A program made the translations under genes and the position numbers. The notes under the pieces were generated by a model, which was not told the DNA's origin, did no database searches, and saw only the letters and a list, made by a program, of their open reading frames with translations. 64,000 bases of DNA from Amphibalanus amphitrite (taxonomy: Eukaryota; Arthropoda; Thecostraca; Balanomorpha; Balanidae). Below are positions 1 to 9,278 of the stretch, in pieces. Numbering within the stretch: the stretch's first letter is position 1; each line of letters starts with the position of its first letter. Location of the stretch: NCBI RefSeq assembly GCF_019059575.1, contig NW_024883454.1, positions 17,638 to 81,637 of the forward strand. The letters are read 5' to 3'.

Positions 1-273
1 GTTCGTTGAAAAATCGCTTAAAACTTGGTCTGAACTTTGTTGTGGTGCCTACAGAGTAATCAGAATCAGCTTTATGACAGTAATGTGACCTGGGGAAGGA
101 GGTAATTTTGGGCTGTGACGTCACATATTTGAAAGTTTGTGTTTGGAATATGGGAAGCCTAAGATGTTTAATGAAAAAATAAATGCCAGAACCGTGTTCC
201 TGGTCATCCAATCTATAAAGTCGGGCACAATTTAACTGGTTTTAACAACATTTTAGAAGGTGGGATAGTCCCT
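1..273. mobile_element. TTAA MITE family B, right end (cut by window start)
   Basis: The segment ends in AAGGTGGGATAGTCCCT followed by TTAA at 274-277. This is the right terminus of the same family that is complete at 49385-49862 and 53994-54460. The left end lies before the window. No coding potential is visible. Confidence 0.6.
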
Positions 274-276
274 TTA

Positions 277-681
277 AACTAAGCTGCACTTAAACACAAG
301 TAACCTAGATGGGTTATGAGTTTCATGATCAACAAGAATGATTTAAATAATATGGTGAAGTTAGATAAATATAGTAGTCTGATGCTCATGAGTAAGCTAT
401 ATGAAATGTATATTTTAGAGAAGAGTTGTATAATATTTCGAGCACGGCTCGTCTTCAGATACGGCTCGTCAGACTACTATATTTATCTAACTTCACCATA
501 ATCTTAATCATGCTCAGTTACAGCATTCAATTCCTTAAGATTTAAATAATATACCTATCTATGGTTTGCATTGAGATAGCCTTCAATAATTAGGGGCAAA
601 TGTCATGCACATTACAGAAGAGAACAAAAGAACACAGGCAGTAAAACACTTAGGTATGTTGTTTGTACTTTGAAGCAGGCA
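277..681. other. Intergenic, AT-rich, no gene recognised
   Basis: Apart from the small hairpin element at 353-498 nothing is recognised. The short open frame over 316-501 simply reads through that hairpin. Confidence 0.5.
353..498. mobile_element. 146-bp hairpin MITE with TA duplication
   Basis: Positions 351-381 and 470-500 are perfect 31-bp inverted repeats, starting TATGGTGAAGTTAGATAAAT on the left. Taking the outer TA as the target duplication leaves 29-bp terminal inverted repeats. This is the layout of a Tc1/mariner-type MITE. It has no internal gene. Confidence 0.65.
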
Positions 682-685
682 TTAA

Positions 686-1860
686 CCCGCGCCCTGCTGG
701 GGGTCCTGGATTTCCACGCCCTGCTGGGGGGGGGGGGGTGTTTGAACACCCCCCCCCCCTTCTAACTCGGCTCCTGGGCCACGTAGCGATACGCGGAAGG
801 CGGCGTTCGAAAGAGCGTCAAAAATAATGAGGAAATCACTTCGGTCAATTTTTTGGTCAGGTCAAAGGTCAGGTCACCAGAGGTCATTGAAGGCAAAATT
901 TCGCCGATTTCCAGGTCGAATGTCGACAATTTCCAAGAAGCCAACGCATAACTCGGGAACCAATAGAGCTACAGCGCCGCGGAAAAGCGCATTCGATAGC
1001 CCTATTAACGCCCTTTCTGAGTAATGTTCTCAGATTTGACCTAACGTCAACGGTTTTGCCTGCAGGGGGCAAAAACTGCAAAAATAGCCGATTTTTTCGG
1101 AAACAGTTTTTCTGCAATAACTTTTGACCCAAGCCTTGTACGAGCTTACTTTTACCGGCATCGTGTTCCTCTCGTCAAGACGCATCGAATGAACTATAAC
1201 TTGACCTTGAAAGGTCAACTTGAAAATTTGACCTCAGGTCAAGGTCATGACCTGACCGGAAAGGGTCATGTTGCATATCAGTCGATCCGTATCGTCGAGC
1301 TGAACACATCTAAGGCGTTTTCATCGCTCTAGCATGCCTCTATCAAAAGTTATTTGCGAAAAACTGTTAGATACCATTCGTGACCTAAGATGACCTCAGG
1401 GCATAAACAGGGGTAACGGACACCATTTTCATGTTCAGTGTGTCTAAACCACTTGTAATTCAGTGTTTGGGAGTGTTTATAATGTATTTCGTCCAAAAGA
1501 GGCGCATTTCAATTTTCTCCCATTGACTTATAATGGGGAGGTCGCAAGATTGACCTGACCTTAGGTCATCGATATCAAAATTCTGAGATATACATTTTGT
1601 ACATGCTATTGCTCTTAGCAATCGCTGAAAGTTTCAAAGCGATCGGTCACTCGGTGTAGCTATGACAGACATTGAAACTTTTTATGAGGTGAGGTCACTT
1701 CAAGTGACCTGGTGACCTGACCTTGAATGACCTTGGTCTGAAATTTTCACAACATGTGTAGAATTGATGTATGATAAGGTGTACCAAATTTGAGATATTC
1801 GCGAAAAACCACAAGGGGGGGGGTGTTCAAACACCCCCCCCCCCCCCAGCAGGGCGCGGG
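686..1860. mobile_element. TTAA hairpin element E1
   Basis: It is flanked by TTAA at 682-685 and 1861-1864 and ends in perfect 15-bp inverted repeats, CCCGCGCCCTGCTGG. Just inside each end lies a run of G, a short palindrome (GTGTTTGAACAC on the left, TGTTCAAACA on the right) and a run of C, so each end can fold into a G:C hairpin. The interior is non-coding and holds several AGGTCA-type hexamers, for example near 855-890 and 1229-1260. TTAA duplication is typical of piggyBac-like transposition, but no transposase is present. Confidence 0.75.
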
Positions 1861-1864
1861 TTAA

Positions 1865-2203
1865 TACAAGTCTAACAACACATTTTTAAATTGAGTTACA
1901 CCTTTTCAGCAAAACAATTATACTTCTAACACAACATTGCCTCTAAATTTATTCATGGGTTCAGACTCATGGGTTCCAGAATAACTTATAACAAATGGTG
2001 CCCTTAAATATAATATATCTCATGTAATCAGAAACAAAATTAAATTCATAGAATTGAAACCCAGTCAATTCTCTGCATTATTATTTAAGAAAAATATTGA
2101 TGAGCTAATTTAGGATTGACTAAACTAGGCATCTTAGGGATGTTGTGCACTGTGCAAACAAACAGGGAATCTGAATATTTAAATATCAGGTCAAGTTGTG
2201 CAA
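1865..2203. other. Intergenic, nothing recognised
   Basis: AT-rich sequence between element E1 and MITE A. I see no open frame with recognisable similarity and no repeat structure. Confidence 0.4.
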
Positions 2204-3531
2204 AGGCGGCGGAACGGGGGGGGGGGGGGGCACCGTGCCCCCCTTTGATTTTGGCATTTTAACATTAGCCCTATGGGCGTTGCATGGAAAGAATGAGACC
2301 AAAAGTCGGCAGTGCCCCCCTTAACCCGCGCGGGGCTGGGGTCTCCAGCCGAACGCGCGGGGCTGGGGGTTGGGGGTAAATTTTACCCCCCCCCCCTGTT
2401 ATCTCCCGAACTAACGGTCCGATTTGGAAAATTCAAACGCCAATCGAAAGCTCTCATCACGAACTACTAAAAACATGTACTTAATTTAAAGTTTGAGGTC
2501 AAGGTCAAGGTCAGGTCAAGGGTACAAATTGCAAGTTTCTACAGTATCGGCCTTGCACCGTAGTTGCCGAAGAATGGAGTCATGGACTGAGACTGATCGC
2601 CCAAAACGTGTTCTTAGGCTACCAAGACAATATTCGTTGCATACAATATCATTCAGAGGTCAAGGTCAAGGTCAGGTCAGGTCAGGTCAGGTCAGGTCAC
2701 CAAAAAACAAAATATAGAAAAGGGCATGTGCGACACATGTTTTATGGGTCATTTTACTCATAGAATTCAATAGGCACACTCAATAAGTGATATGGACCAC
2801 CCCTGGATGAATTTCAGGTCGAGGTCAGGTCAAGGTCAGGTCAAGTGAGGTCAAATTTTGAAGTTGGTTGTTAAGGCCTAAAAAGGTGTCTATCTGATGC
2901 AGTTTTTCACGGCGAATCGAATGGTGCTATTTTTGTTTCCGTACGAGGTCTAGAACTTCCAAAAAAAGTCATTTTTCAAAAAATTTGTGTGTCGTGACGT
3001 CATGAAATTTTGAATAACTCCCACATTTTTGAACCGATTCTTCTAAAATTTGGTATGTAGGTGCACATAGACCACTTCTCTGACATATATTCCGGTTTTT
3101 TGATAGACTCAAAATTTTGGATTTTATAATGATTTTCCAAAAAAAGTCAGTTTTTTGAAAAAATTTAGGCCAAAATCCAAAATTTTCAAAAAACCGAGAT
3201 AGCCATTTGATAGACAAAGTAGAATTACGTATAACCTTTTTGTTACGTCTTGATTCCTTTAAAAATGAAGATGTTAGCGGCGTTTGAACTTTTGCCGTTT
3301 TTGAGGCGAAAATGACGAACATGACGTCACTAAAACGTCAATTTCTCAAAAACTTTCCGACAGATTTCGCTCAAATTTTCAGGGAACGTGTCAAATTGAT
3401 GTAAGAAAAGGTACTGAAAGTTTGGCGGCGCTGCGCGCCGCCGTTTTTGAGATATCGCAAAAATTCGAGAGGGGCGGGGGTAAAATTTACCCCCCAGCCC
3501 CGCGCGGGTTAATTGAAGGTGTTCTGCCGCT
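2204..3531. mobile_element. MITE A copy 1, split by element E2
   Basis: The left part (2204-2320) and the right part (3513-3531) together form a MITE of about 150 bp. Its ends carry GGCGGCGGAAC and the inverse GTTCTGCCGC. Other copies lie at 38143-38300, 45229-45395 (inverted) and 56011-56145. This copy is interrupted at its internal TTAA by element E2. Confidence 0.7.
2325..3508. mobile_element. TTAA hairpin element E2
   Basis: TTAA is present at 2321-2324 and 3509-3512. The terminal inverted repeats are 17 bp and perfect, CCCGCGCGGGGCTGGGG. Because the flanks rejoin into an otherwise continuous MITE A, the TTAA duplication is directly demonstrated. Subterminal G-run/palindrome/C-run hairpins have GGTAAATTTTACC at the core. 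The interior has dense GGTCA repeats at 2494-2522, 2657-2701 and 2817-2852, including the extended site TCAAGGTCA. Confidence 0.8.
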
Positions 3532-3536
3532 ACTGA

Positions 3537-4490
3537 AGTTGTGTCCCTTCAATATCATCACCTTATGGCAGTGGAATCTGAAAACAGGGCGCCGGAGGGC
3601 ATTTTTAGTTAATGATTATTAGGATATTCTCCACCACCTGGTGCCTTTTACAGGCAAATTGTCACAAGATTAGGTCAAGCAAATTTCAAGATCCTTGATC
3701 AAATCGCCCCAGGCACCGTTTTCAGATTCCAGCCTTATGGATTCGGTAAGTGGGTACTCTCTTGGCAGACGTCGCCCTTGCTGCCATATCTACATCTCAC
3801 GTGCTCTGCGCCGCAACTGTCTTTTCACAGTTAAATCAAAACATAATCTAACCTGACCTAACCCTACCTACAACCTACATCCTACAACCTACAAACCTAC
3901 AGCCAACCCTACTAGGCATGGCAGCACGGGCAACGCCTGCTAAGAGAATACTGGTAAGTGCGCAAGAGTTTTGAAAGAGTTTCAAGCAGAATCAGGTAGA
4001 TTTGGGGTTCAGTTGGATATGGTATTATTTAATATTTTCATTTCTTAAAATATTCGCATGCCAACAAGGACCACAGCTGTAAAGAATAAAAAATAACGCA
4101 GCATTGCCAATTGCGGCGCAGAACGTTAGGTCCCTGTTGGTCCCTCTCCCTGTGCGCTATATACCTTTTTAGTCCAAAACATTACAAAAACCAATGTTAA
4201 CCAATAAGATCGTTTGCATCCAATGAACCATTACATTCACACAATATGTACGCATTTACTATCATTTAGATTTTAGGGTACCCTCTCACCGCCCACCGGC
4301 CGCAATGTTGCGCTCGTTTGTTTACATCAAGGTCACAAATTTACGCTACAAAACCACTGCATTTTCACCGGACTTATAAGTATGCAAGCTTCATTATGGT
4401 TTTGCAAACTGTGGTGTAACCCATTTCACAAATTTTCATTTACAGAAGGTCATATTCAACATAAATATTGATAATAAATGCTTATAGTGA
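3537..4490. other. Intergenic, nothing recognised
   Basis: Positions 3848-3911 are rich in CCTAC/CCTAAC words but do not form a regular telomeric array. No gene is visible. Confidence 0.4.
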
Positions 4491-4886
4491 CCACACAAAA
4501 CAAATGGCAATGCTCCACTAGGGCGGAGTTCCACAAAGCGCGCTATGTCCTTTACTCCTTTGCCATCCCTGAAATCTCAATCTTTTCTCACTACTCACAA
4601 ATCCTAATCCGCAAGTCAAACCCCTTGGCCCTTGGTTCGGATTACCTTTTTCAAGGCATGGTGGTCTGTTCCTCGAAACGGGCTCTGTCTCGGTATGGAG
4701 GATAGCGGCAGCCAGCGCCACTACCCAAACCAGTGCCACTCTACCCGCTACCCACTTCTCTCCACTCTTCGCAACTTTCCCGTAACCCCCTTACCTATTC
4801 TTAAAATCCTTCTAACCCTGCTCTGAATTGATCTCAATGGACATAAAAGGTCTAACCCAGCAAAATAAACAAGCAAACAAACATCG
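4491..4886 (+). mobile_element. Possible LINE 3' end fragment
   Basis: The segment ends at 4862-4886 with AAAATAAACAAGCAAACAAA, the same AAAC-type 3' tail seen on the two LINEs at 10572 and 62541. Nothing upstream is recognisable as reverse transcriptase or RNase H, so this would be a short, decayed 5'-truncated copy. The left boundary is approximate. Confidence 0.35.
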
Positions 4887-4948
4887 CCTGCAGCGTGCTT
4901 TCCCAGATAGCAGGCACTCGAACGGCTGGAGGCATGGATTCTAATGCC

Positions 4949-5134
4949 TGAAACAGACTCTTTCCGCAGTCAGGAAATCGCATGCGAGAGCCTATTCAAT
5001 TACATGGAAGCACGCTCGCATCAATCGCACGCACCTCCCGGATACGATTGATGCTAGAAGAATTATAATGTATTTGAATAGGCTCTCGCATGCGATTTCC
5101 TGAACGCGGAAAGAGTCTGTTTCAGCCCTAACTT
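4949..5134. mobile_element. Foldback/MITE with ~52-bp arms
   Basis: The left arm, from about 4949, reads CTGAAACAGACTCTTTCCGC and continues through GAAATCGCATGCGAGAGCCT. It recurs inverted at about 5080-5134 with one or two changes. The loop is about 80 bp. I could not define a target duplication. Confidence 0.6.
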
Positions 5135-6107
5135 ACGGCGGGTCCGCTGGGTACTCAGCCAATCACCACCTCCACCACATAATACTGACTACTGTCATAA
5201 AAGTGCACAAATGCTGTGTAGGGCCTCAAAAGATCTTTGTTGACAAATGTGAGACCACTAGCGATAGTCACAGGGTGCTGTATGATCTGGGGAACCGACG
5301 CTGTGAGGACCTACCAATGACTGATCACTGAACTCCGAAGTATGGCAAACACGGCTATCGGTCTGAGTCATATAAATCCTTACCAATGATAAAGCTTTGA
5401 GCCTTCGAGAACCACTAATGCGTTTATACTTCAAACGGAGTCACTCAGAGCAAAATCGATCAAGGCACCCCGGCACCATGAGTCCATGAGCATCGCACCA
5501 GAGTACCCCCTGGTAATGAAAATGATGACTCGATAAAGCTGGTACAATATCCTTGACACTGGTAGGCTAGTTCAAGTTGCAAGTGATAAGCGTCGGATTT
5601 GAGAATGAATTATTAGATGTCCCACTGTCGTTACTTCTTCCAACGCATAACACTGAGACCAGACGACTCACTGCAACAAAATGACGTGTTTGAACGTAGA
5701 ACTGATATGAAAATTTGTCAAGCAAACGTAATCCACGAACAATTGTAGAAAATCCTTAGAGATGTATTGATACAGGATTGATTATTCATACCACCATCAA
5801 GCCAAACAATGCACTGACAGACAAAATAAGGAAATGTTCGTGTGAAGAGGTCGTGAAAGACACCAAACGCCAAGTTATGTGGTATGAAAGGTAGACAGCG
5901 TCATTCCCCATTCACAATTTAATCAAAATCCTATTCCTGTCATCCATACATGTTAGGCAGTAGCAAACGTCCGTCTTTGTGTACACTTGCGCCACGGTGT
6001 TCGCTGAGGCTGTACGGTGCGGCTGCGGCCTACCCGCTTCTCCAAGTCCGTGGCTCGGACCGGGTCCCGCCGTGAGCGGTCGAACGCGCCGGACTGCTGC
6101 CCACCGG
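5135..6107. other. Region 3' of PGAM5, nothing else recognised
   Basis: This is the downstream side of the minus-strand PGAM5 gene and must contain its 3' UTR. I could not identify a confident polyadenylation signal. No other coding sequence or repeat is recognised. Confidence 0.4.
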
Positions 6108-7025
6108 TCACGTGGTGGTCATCGCCTCGGGCGGCATGAATCCGGCGTCGCCCATGAAGTCCAGTTTGACCCTGCCGTTGGGCAGCACGGTGAGCCAAGT
6201 GAGACTGGCGTGCCGCAGGCTGAACCGCAGCCACGCCTCGGGCGGCAGCTGCAGCGCCCGACACACGAAGTAGCGGATCACGTTGGCGTGGCACACGACG
6301 ATCTCGTACGAGTCACGCTCCTGGTCGGGCGCGGCGCGGTGCACGAACCGCCGGAACGCCGCCTCGATACGCGGCCCGTCCTCGTAGAACCGGCGCGGCC
6401 CCGGCTGCCAGTGGCGCAGCCGCGGCTCCGGCGGGATCGGCGCGCCCTCGCGCAGCAGGTCCGAGGTGGAGACGGGCGGCGCCGCCTCGGCCAGCTCCCG
6501 GTGGATGATGTCCGAGGTCTCCAGCGCGCGCGACATGCTCGAGCGGATGATGGCCGTGTAGGGCAGGCCCAGCCGGCGCAGCTGGGCGCCCGTCAGCGCC
6601 GCCTGCTGCCGGCCCAGCTCGGTCAGCACGCGCTGCTCGTCGGTGGCACCGTCCAGCTGGTACTGGCCGTGCCGAATCAGAATGAGGTGGCGTCGTGCCT
6701 TGGCCTTGGCCTTGCTCAGTGATTCCTGATATGGAGCATGATCCTTCAGCTCAGCCTCGCTCAACCCCTTGGGTGGCTCAACCAGAGAGGTTGGAGCACG
6801 CTGGTCCCAGTTAGAGTCCCACTTAGTGGTGGGCTGAGCAATACCACCACTGAAGCGGTCTGGGGCACTGTACGAAACCAGAGGCAGGGCATCATCAGAT
6901 CGGCCAGGCTCTGTGGGTAAGGCAGGCTTTTGCCCTGGCTTCAACAGAAGCACAGCCGAGCCACCGCCAAGAGCACCCAGGCCCACCAGCACCAGTCGTG
7001 GCACACGTGCCCCAGCTGATGCCAT
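6108..7025 (-). CDS. Pgam5: PGAM5 mitochondrial Ser/Thr phosphatase
   Basis: A complete 305-residue protein in one exon, ATG at 7025 and TGA at 6108-6110. PGAM5 is a histidine-phosphatase-fold protein that works as a protein Ser/Thr phosphatase at the mitochondrial membrane. Visible features, in order: a hydrophobic N-terminal helix (about residues 9-28) that would serve as membrane anchor; the WDSNWD multimerisation motif near residue 69 (WDPNWD in human); the catalytic RHGQY motif with the nucleophilic histidine near 119; and the second histidine in VVCHANVIRYF near 248. The length is close to human PGAM5 (289 residues). The strong WDxNWD plus RHG pair separates it from glycolytic phosphoglycerate mutases. 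The CDS has no intron, unlike STRAD and the zinc transporter here. It could be a retrocopy, but nothing in it is broken. Confidence 0.95.
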   Translation of the reverse strand: MASAGARVPRLVLVGLGALGGGSAVLLLKPGQKPALPTEPGRSDDALPLVSYSAPDRFSGGIAQPTTKWDSNWDQRAPTSLVEPPKGLSEAELKDHAPYQESLSKAKAKARRHLILIRHGQYQLDGATDEQRVLTELGRQQAALTGAQLRRLGLPYTAIIRSSMSRALETSDIIHRELAEAAPPVSTSDLLREGAPIPPEPRLRHWQPGPRRFYEDGPRIEAAFRRFVHRAAPDQERDSYEIVVCHANVIRYFVCRALQLPPEAWLRFSLRHASLTWLTVLPNGRVKLDFMGDAGFMPPEAMTTT

Positions 7026-8399
7026 TTTTGTGAACTAGCTATCAGCAGGGCACTGATATCAGCAGTCACGCAGGCTGAAAAAGCAAGATGATTAAAGTTA
7101 CAATCATAAGCAGTGTTACAGAGAGAGACGGGCAGGCACCTAAGTAGCCAAGCGGCAAGCAGGGCAACACAAACAAAAGTCAATTACGACAGCAAAATAT
7201 AGAAGTCTTGTATAAATTCATAAAACCAGTGGAATGAATAATTTTTTTCTTCGAGCCTCGATCAATAATTTCCAATATTGAATGAAAACAGCTACCTATG
7301 TCAATGTACCAGAACAAGTACATTAGGACGATAGCAAAGACAGAAAATGCTCATTTATAACAATGTCAAGTGACCAACGCTGTAGTATCGTAATTAAAAT
7401 CTTTGAACAGGACATAATGGTCCATTGTCCATTCCAATAAGCATACAAATCAATTTCATAAAACATACAAGATAAAGGGCGAAAATATATTGAGTGCTCG
7501 ATGGAACACAAAAATATTACCACAGAAATTACATATCTACTTACATTACGAAACAGACATTTTTGATGACGTACTGAGTAAAGCAATCTTTTCAAGTTTT
7601 TTTCTCATTTAACTTTGTGAATTCTATTCATTATTTGTGGTAACCATATACTTTTAGCTTTGCTAGGATGATTTATTATCAAAAAATAATAAATAAAAGT
7701 TTTGAATAAATATTTTGAAAATATTGTTGTTGGGGTCCTATGACGCAATTCTTAATCATGAGAAATTTTATGCTACATTCAGGGAATTGCGCATTTGTTA
7801 CAAATGTGAAAACCCTTGGAAACGCGGGCGGCGGCGCGCAGGCGTGTTGTGCGAAGCCGAATTTCACATTTTGATTTATGAATTTTGTTTGATTGTTGGT
7901 TATTTTTGTACGGACCTGTACGTTTTGAATGAGTGCTATTTGTCAATTTTTTTTCTCAATAAGTCGAATATTTCATTTTGAATTGAGAGCAGAGGAGTTG
8001 AACGGACATGACCCCTTGCCTTCGTTTCTTAGAAAATTGAGAAAAGCAGTGGATAGCGACTAAATCATGGATTATCTCTTATCCATGACTAACTAAACTC
8101 AGTTTGAGTTCCATCGTTAAATTTTACACCTTTTCTGAAAGTGATGATACTCGTGCAAGTAACCTTTGACCTGTTCTCCCTATGACTGAAACGTTCACCT
8201 TAACAGTGTTTCAACACCTCTGCAAACTGGTGTTAAATATAAATAAACTGGTGCCAATTGGCACCAGTTGTTCAGCATTCAGTTAGTTTTCCCTAAATCC
8301 CATATATCTCTGAGTTCCTTTCTGGTATTTCTTGACCTCTCACCGGTGAAATGTGAATAGCACAGACTATGTGAATTTGATTGATTGGAAACGTCATTT
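7026..8399. other. Intergenic, PGAM5 5' side, nothing recognised
   Basis: This presumably contains the PGAM5 promoter and 5' UTR. It is AT-rich with no core promoter motif I would defend and no recognisable gene. Confidence 0.4.
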
Positions 8400-8401
8400 A
8401 C

Positions 8402-8453
8402 TGTGATTTCCAGAAGGCCTTTGATTCCGTGCCACACCACAGACTGGTATTAT
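8402..8453 (+). pseudogene. Tiny reverse-transcriptase relic
   Basis: One frame reads CDFQKAFDSVPHHRLVLL, the conserved RT stretch around a catalytic aspartate in many non-LTR retrotransposons. The similarity stops at about 8453 and no other LINE domain is nearby, so only this relic survives. Confidence 0.55.
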
Positions 8454-8457
8454 TATA

Positions 8458-8634
8458 GCAGGGCCCTGTTTCACCGGTGATAGCAGCACGCTGCTTTTAC
8501 ACGTGTCAAATTGGGTTTCCATGGAAACATCAACAGGCCCATTGCTCCAACACTACCACAAGTGTGACGTCAGCTCGCGCAATTTGATAGCAGCGTGGTA
8601 GCAGCGTCCCTTGAAACACCGCCCAGGTGTCTCA
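8458..8634. mobile_element. Possible small MITE beside the RT relic
   Basis: The segment begins with GGCCCTGTTTCACCGG and ends with a loosely inverted TTGAAACACCGCCC. It also repeats ATAGCAGC/GTAGCAGCG inside. The inverted ends are imperfect and no target duplication was found. Confidence 0.3.
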
Positions 8635-8799
8635 CAGCCCAGGCTGCCACCCGTTTATGAAAAGTCTCTGAAAACCCACCCAGCAACCATCCCCGACATA
8701 CAAACACACATCAACATGTCATTGACCTTGACCGAACATGGCCTGAAATGACCACAGCCACAAATGGCATCATCAGTATATGATGGGCACAGCACATGG

Positions 8800-9033
8800 T
8801 ATTCTGATGGTGGCCCCAAACAGCAACATTTTTAGTTTGACCTGACCTGGAAAGTCAATGATTGACCTAATGAGGTAAAATTGGGTACCATTGGATAGGT
8901 CTCTTCCCAAGGAACATGTTGGTCTTTGCCGCGAAGCCCTATCTCCATCAGAAACGAAATGGCGCGGGGGGCGGCACCCCCCCCCCCCCCGATGTGCGTT
9001 CTAGGATGAGAAAATGACATGTGCGGGCGAGGG
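8800..9033. mobile_element. TTAA hairpin element, right end only
   Basis: It ends GTGCGGGCGAGGG at TTAA 9034-9037. A G-run and C-run stand at about 8966-8990, and GAAACGAAATGGCGCG resembles the right end of element E4. The left part is missing or unrecognisable. Confidence 0.5.
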
Positions 9034-9278
9034 TTAATGCTGGTTGGATATTTAGATGAGTTCAACTTTAACACTGCTGCGAACACAGAGTTTGGTTCTC
9101 AATATGTTGTAGAGATCAGAACCTGATCAGCAACTTCCGCTGACTTTTGCCTTTGAAGCTCAGCTCACTATTACTAAACCTCACTTCTGATGCAAAAATA
9201 AAACGTAATACCCACACAAATAGACTAGGCCCCAAACACCATGCATAATGGCTGACAGTTGTTTGGTGCTGTCCACAG

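Noticed and set aside
3848..3911. Telomere-like CCTAAC/CCTAC-rich stretch
   Set aside because: The spacing is irregular and units vary, unlike the exact (CCTAA)n arrays at 59731 and 61784.
5979..6722. 247-residue plus-strand frame opposite PGAM5
   Set aside because: It is the GC-rich antisense shadow of the PGAM5 coding region and shows no domain.
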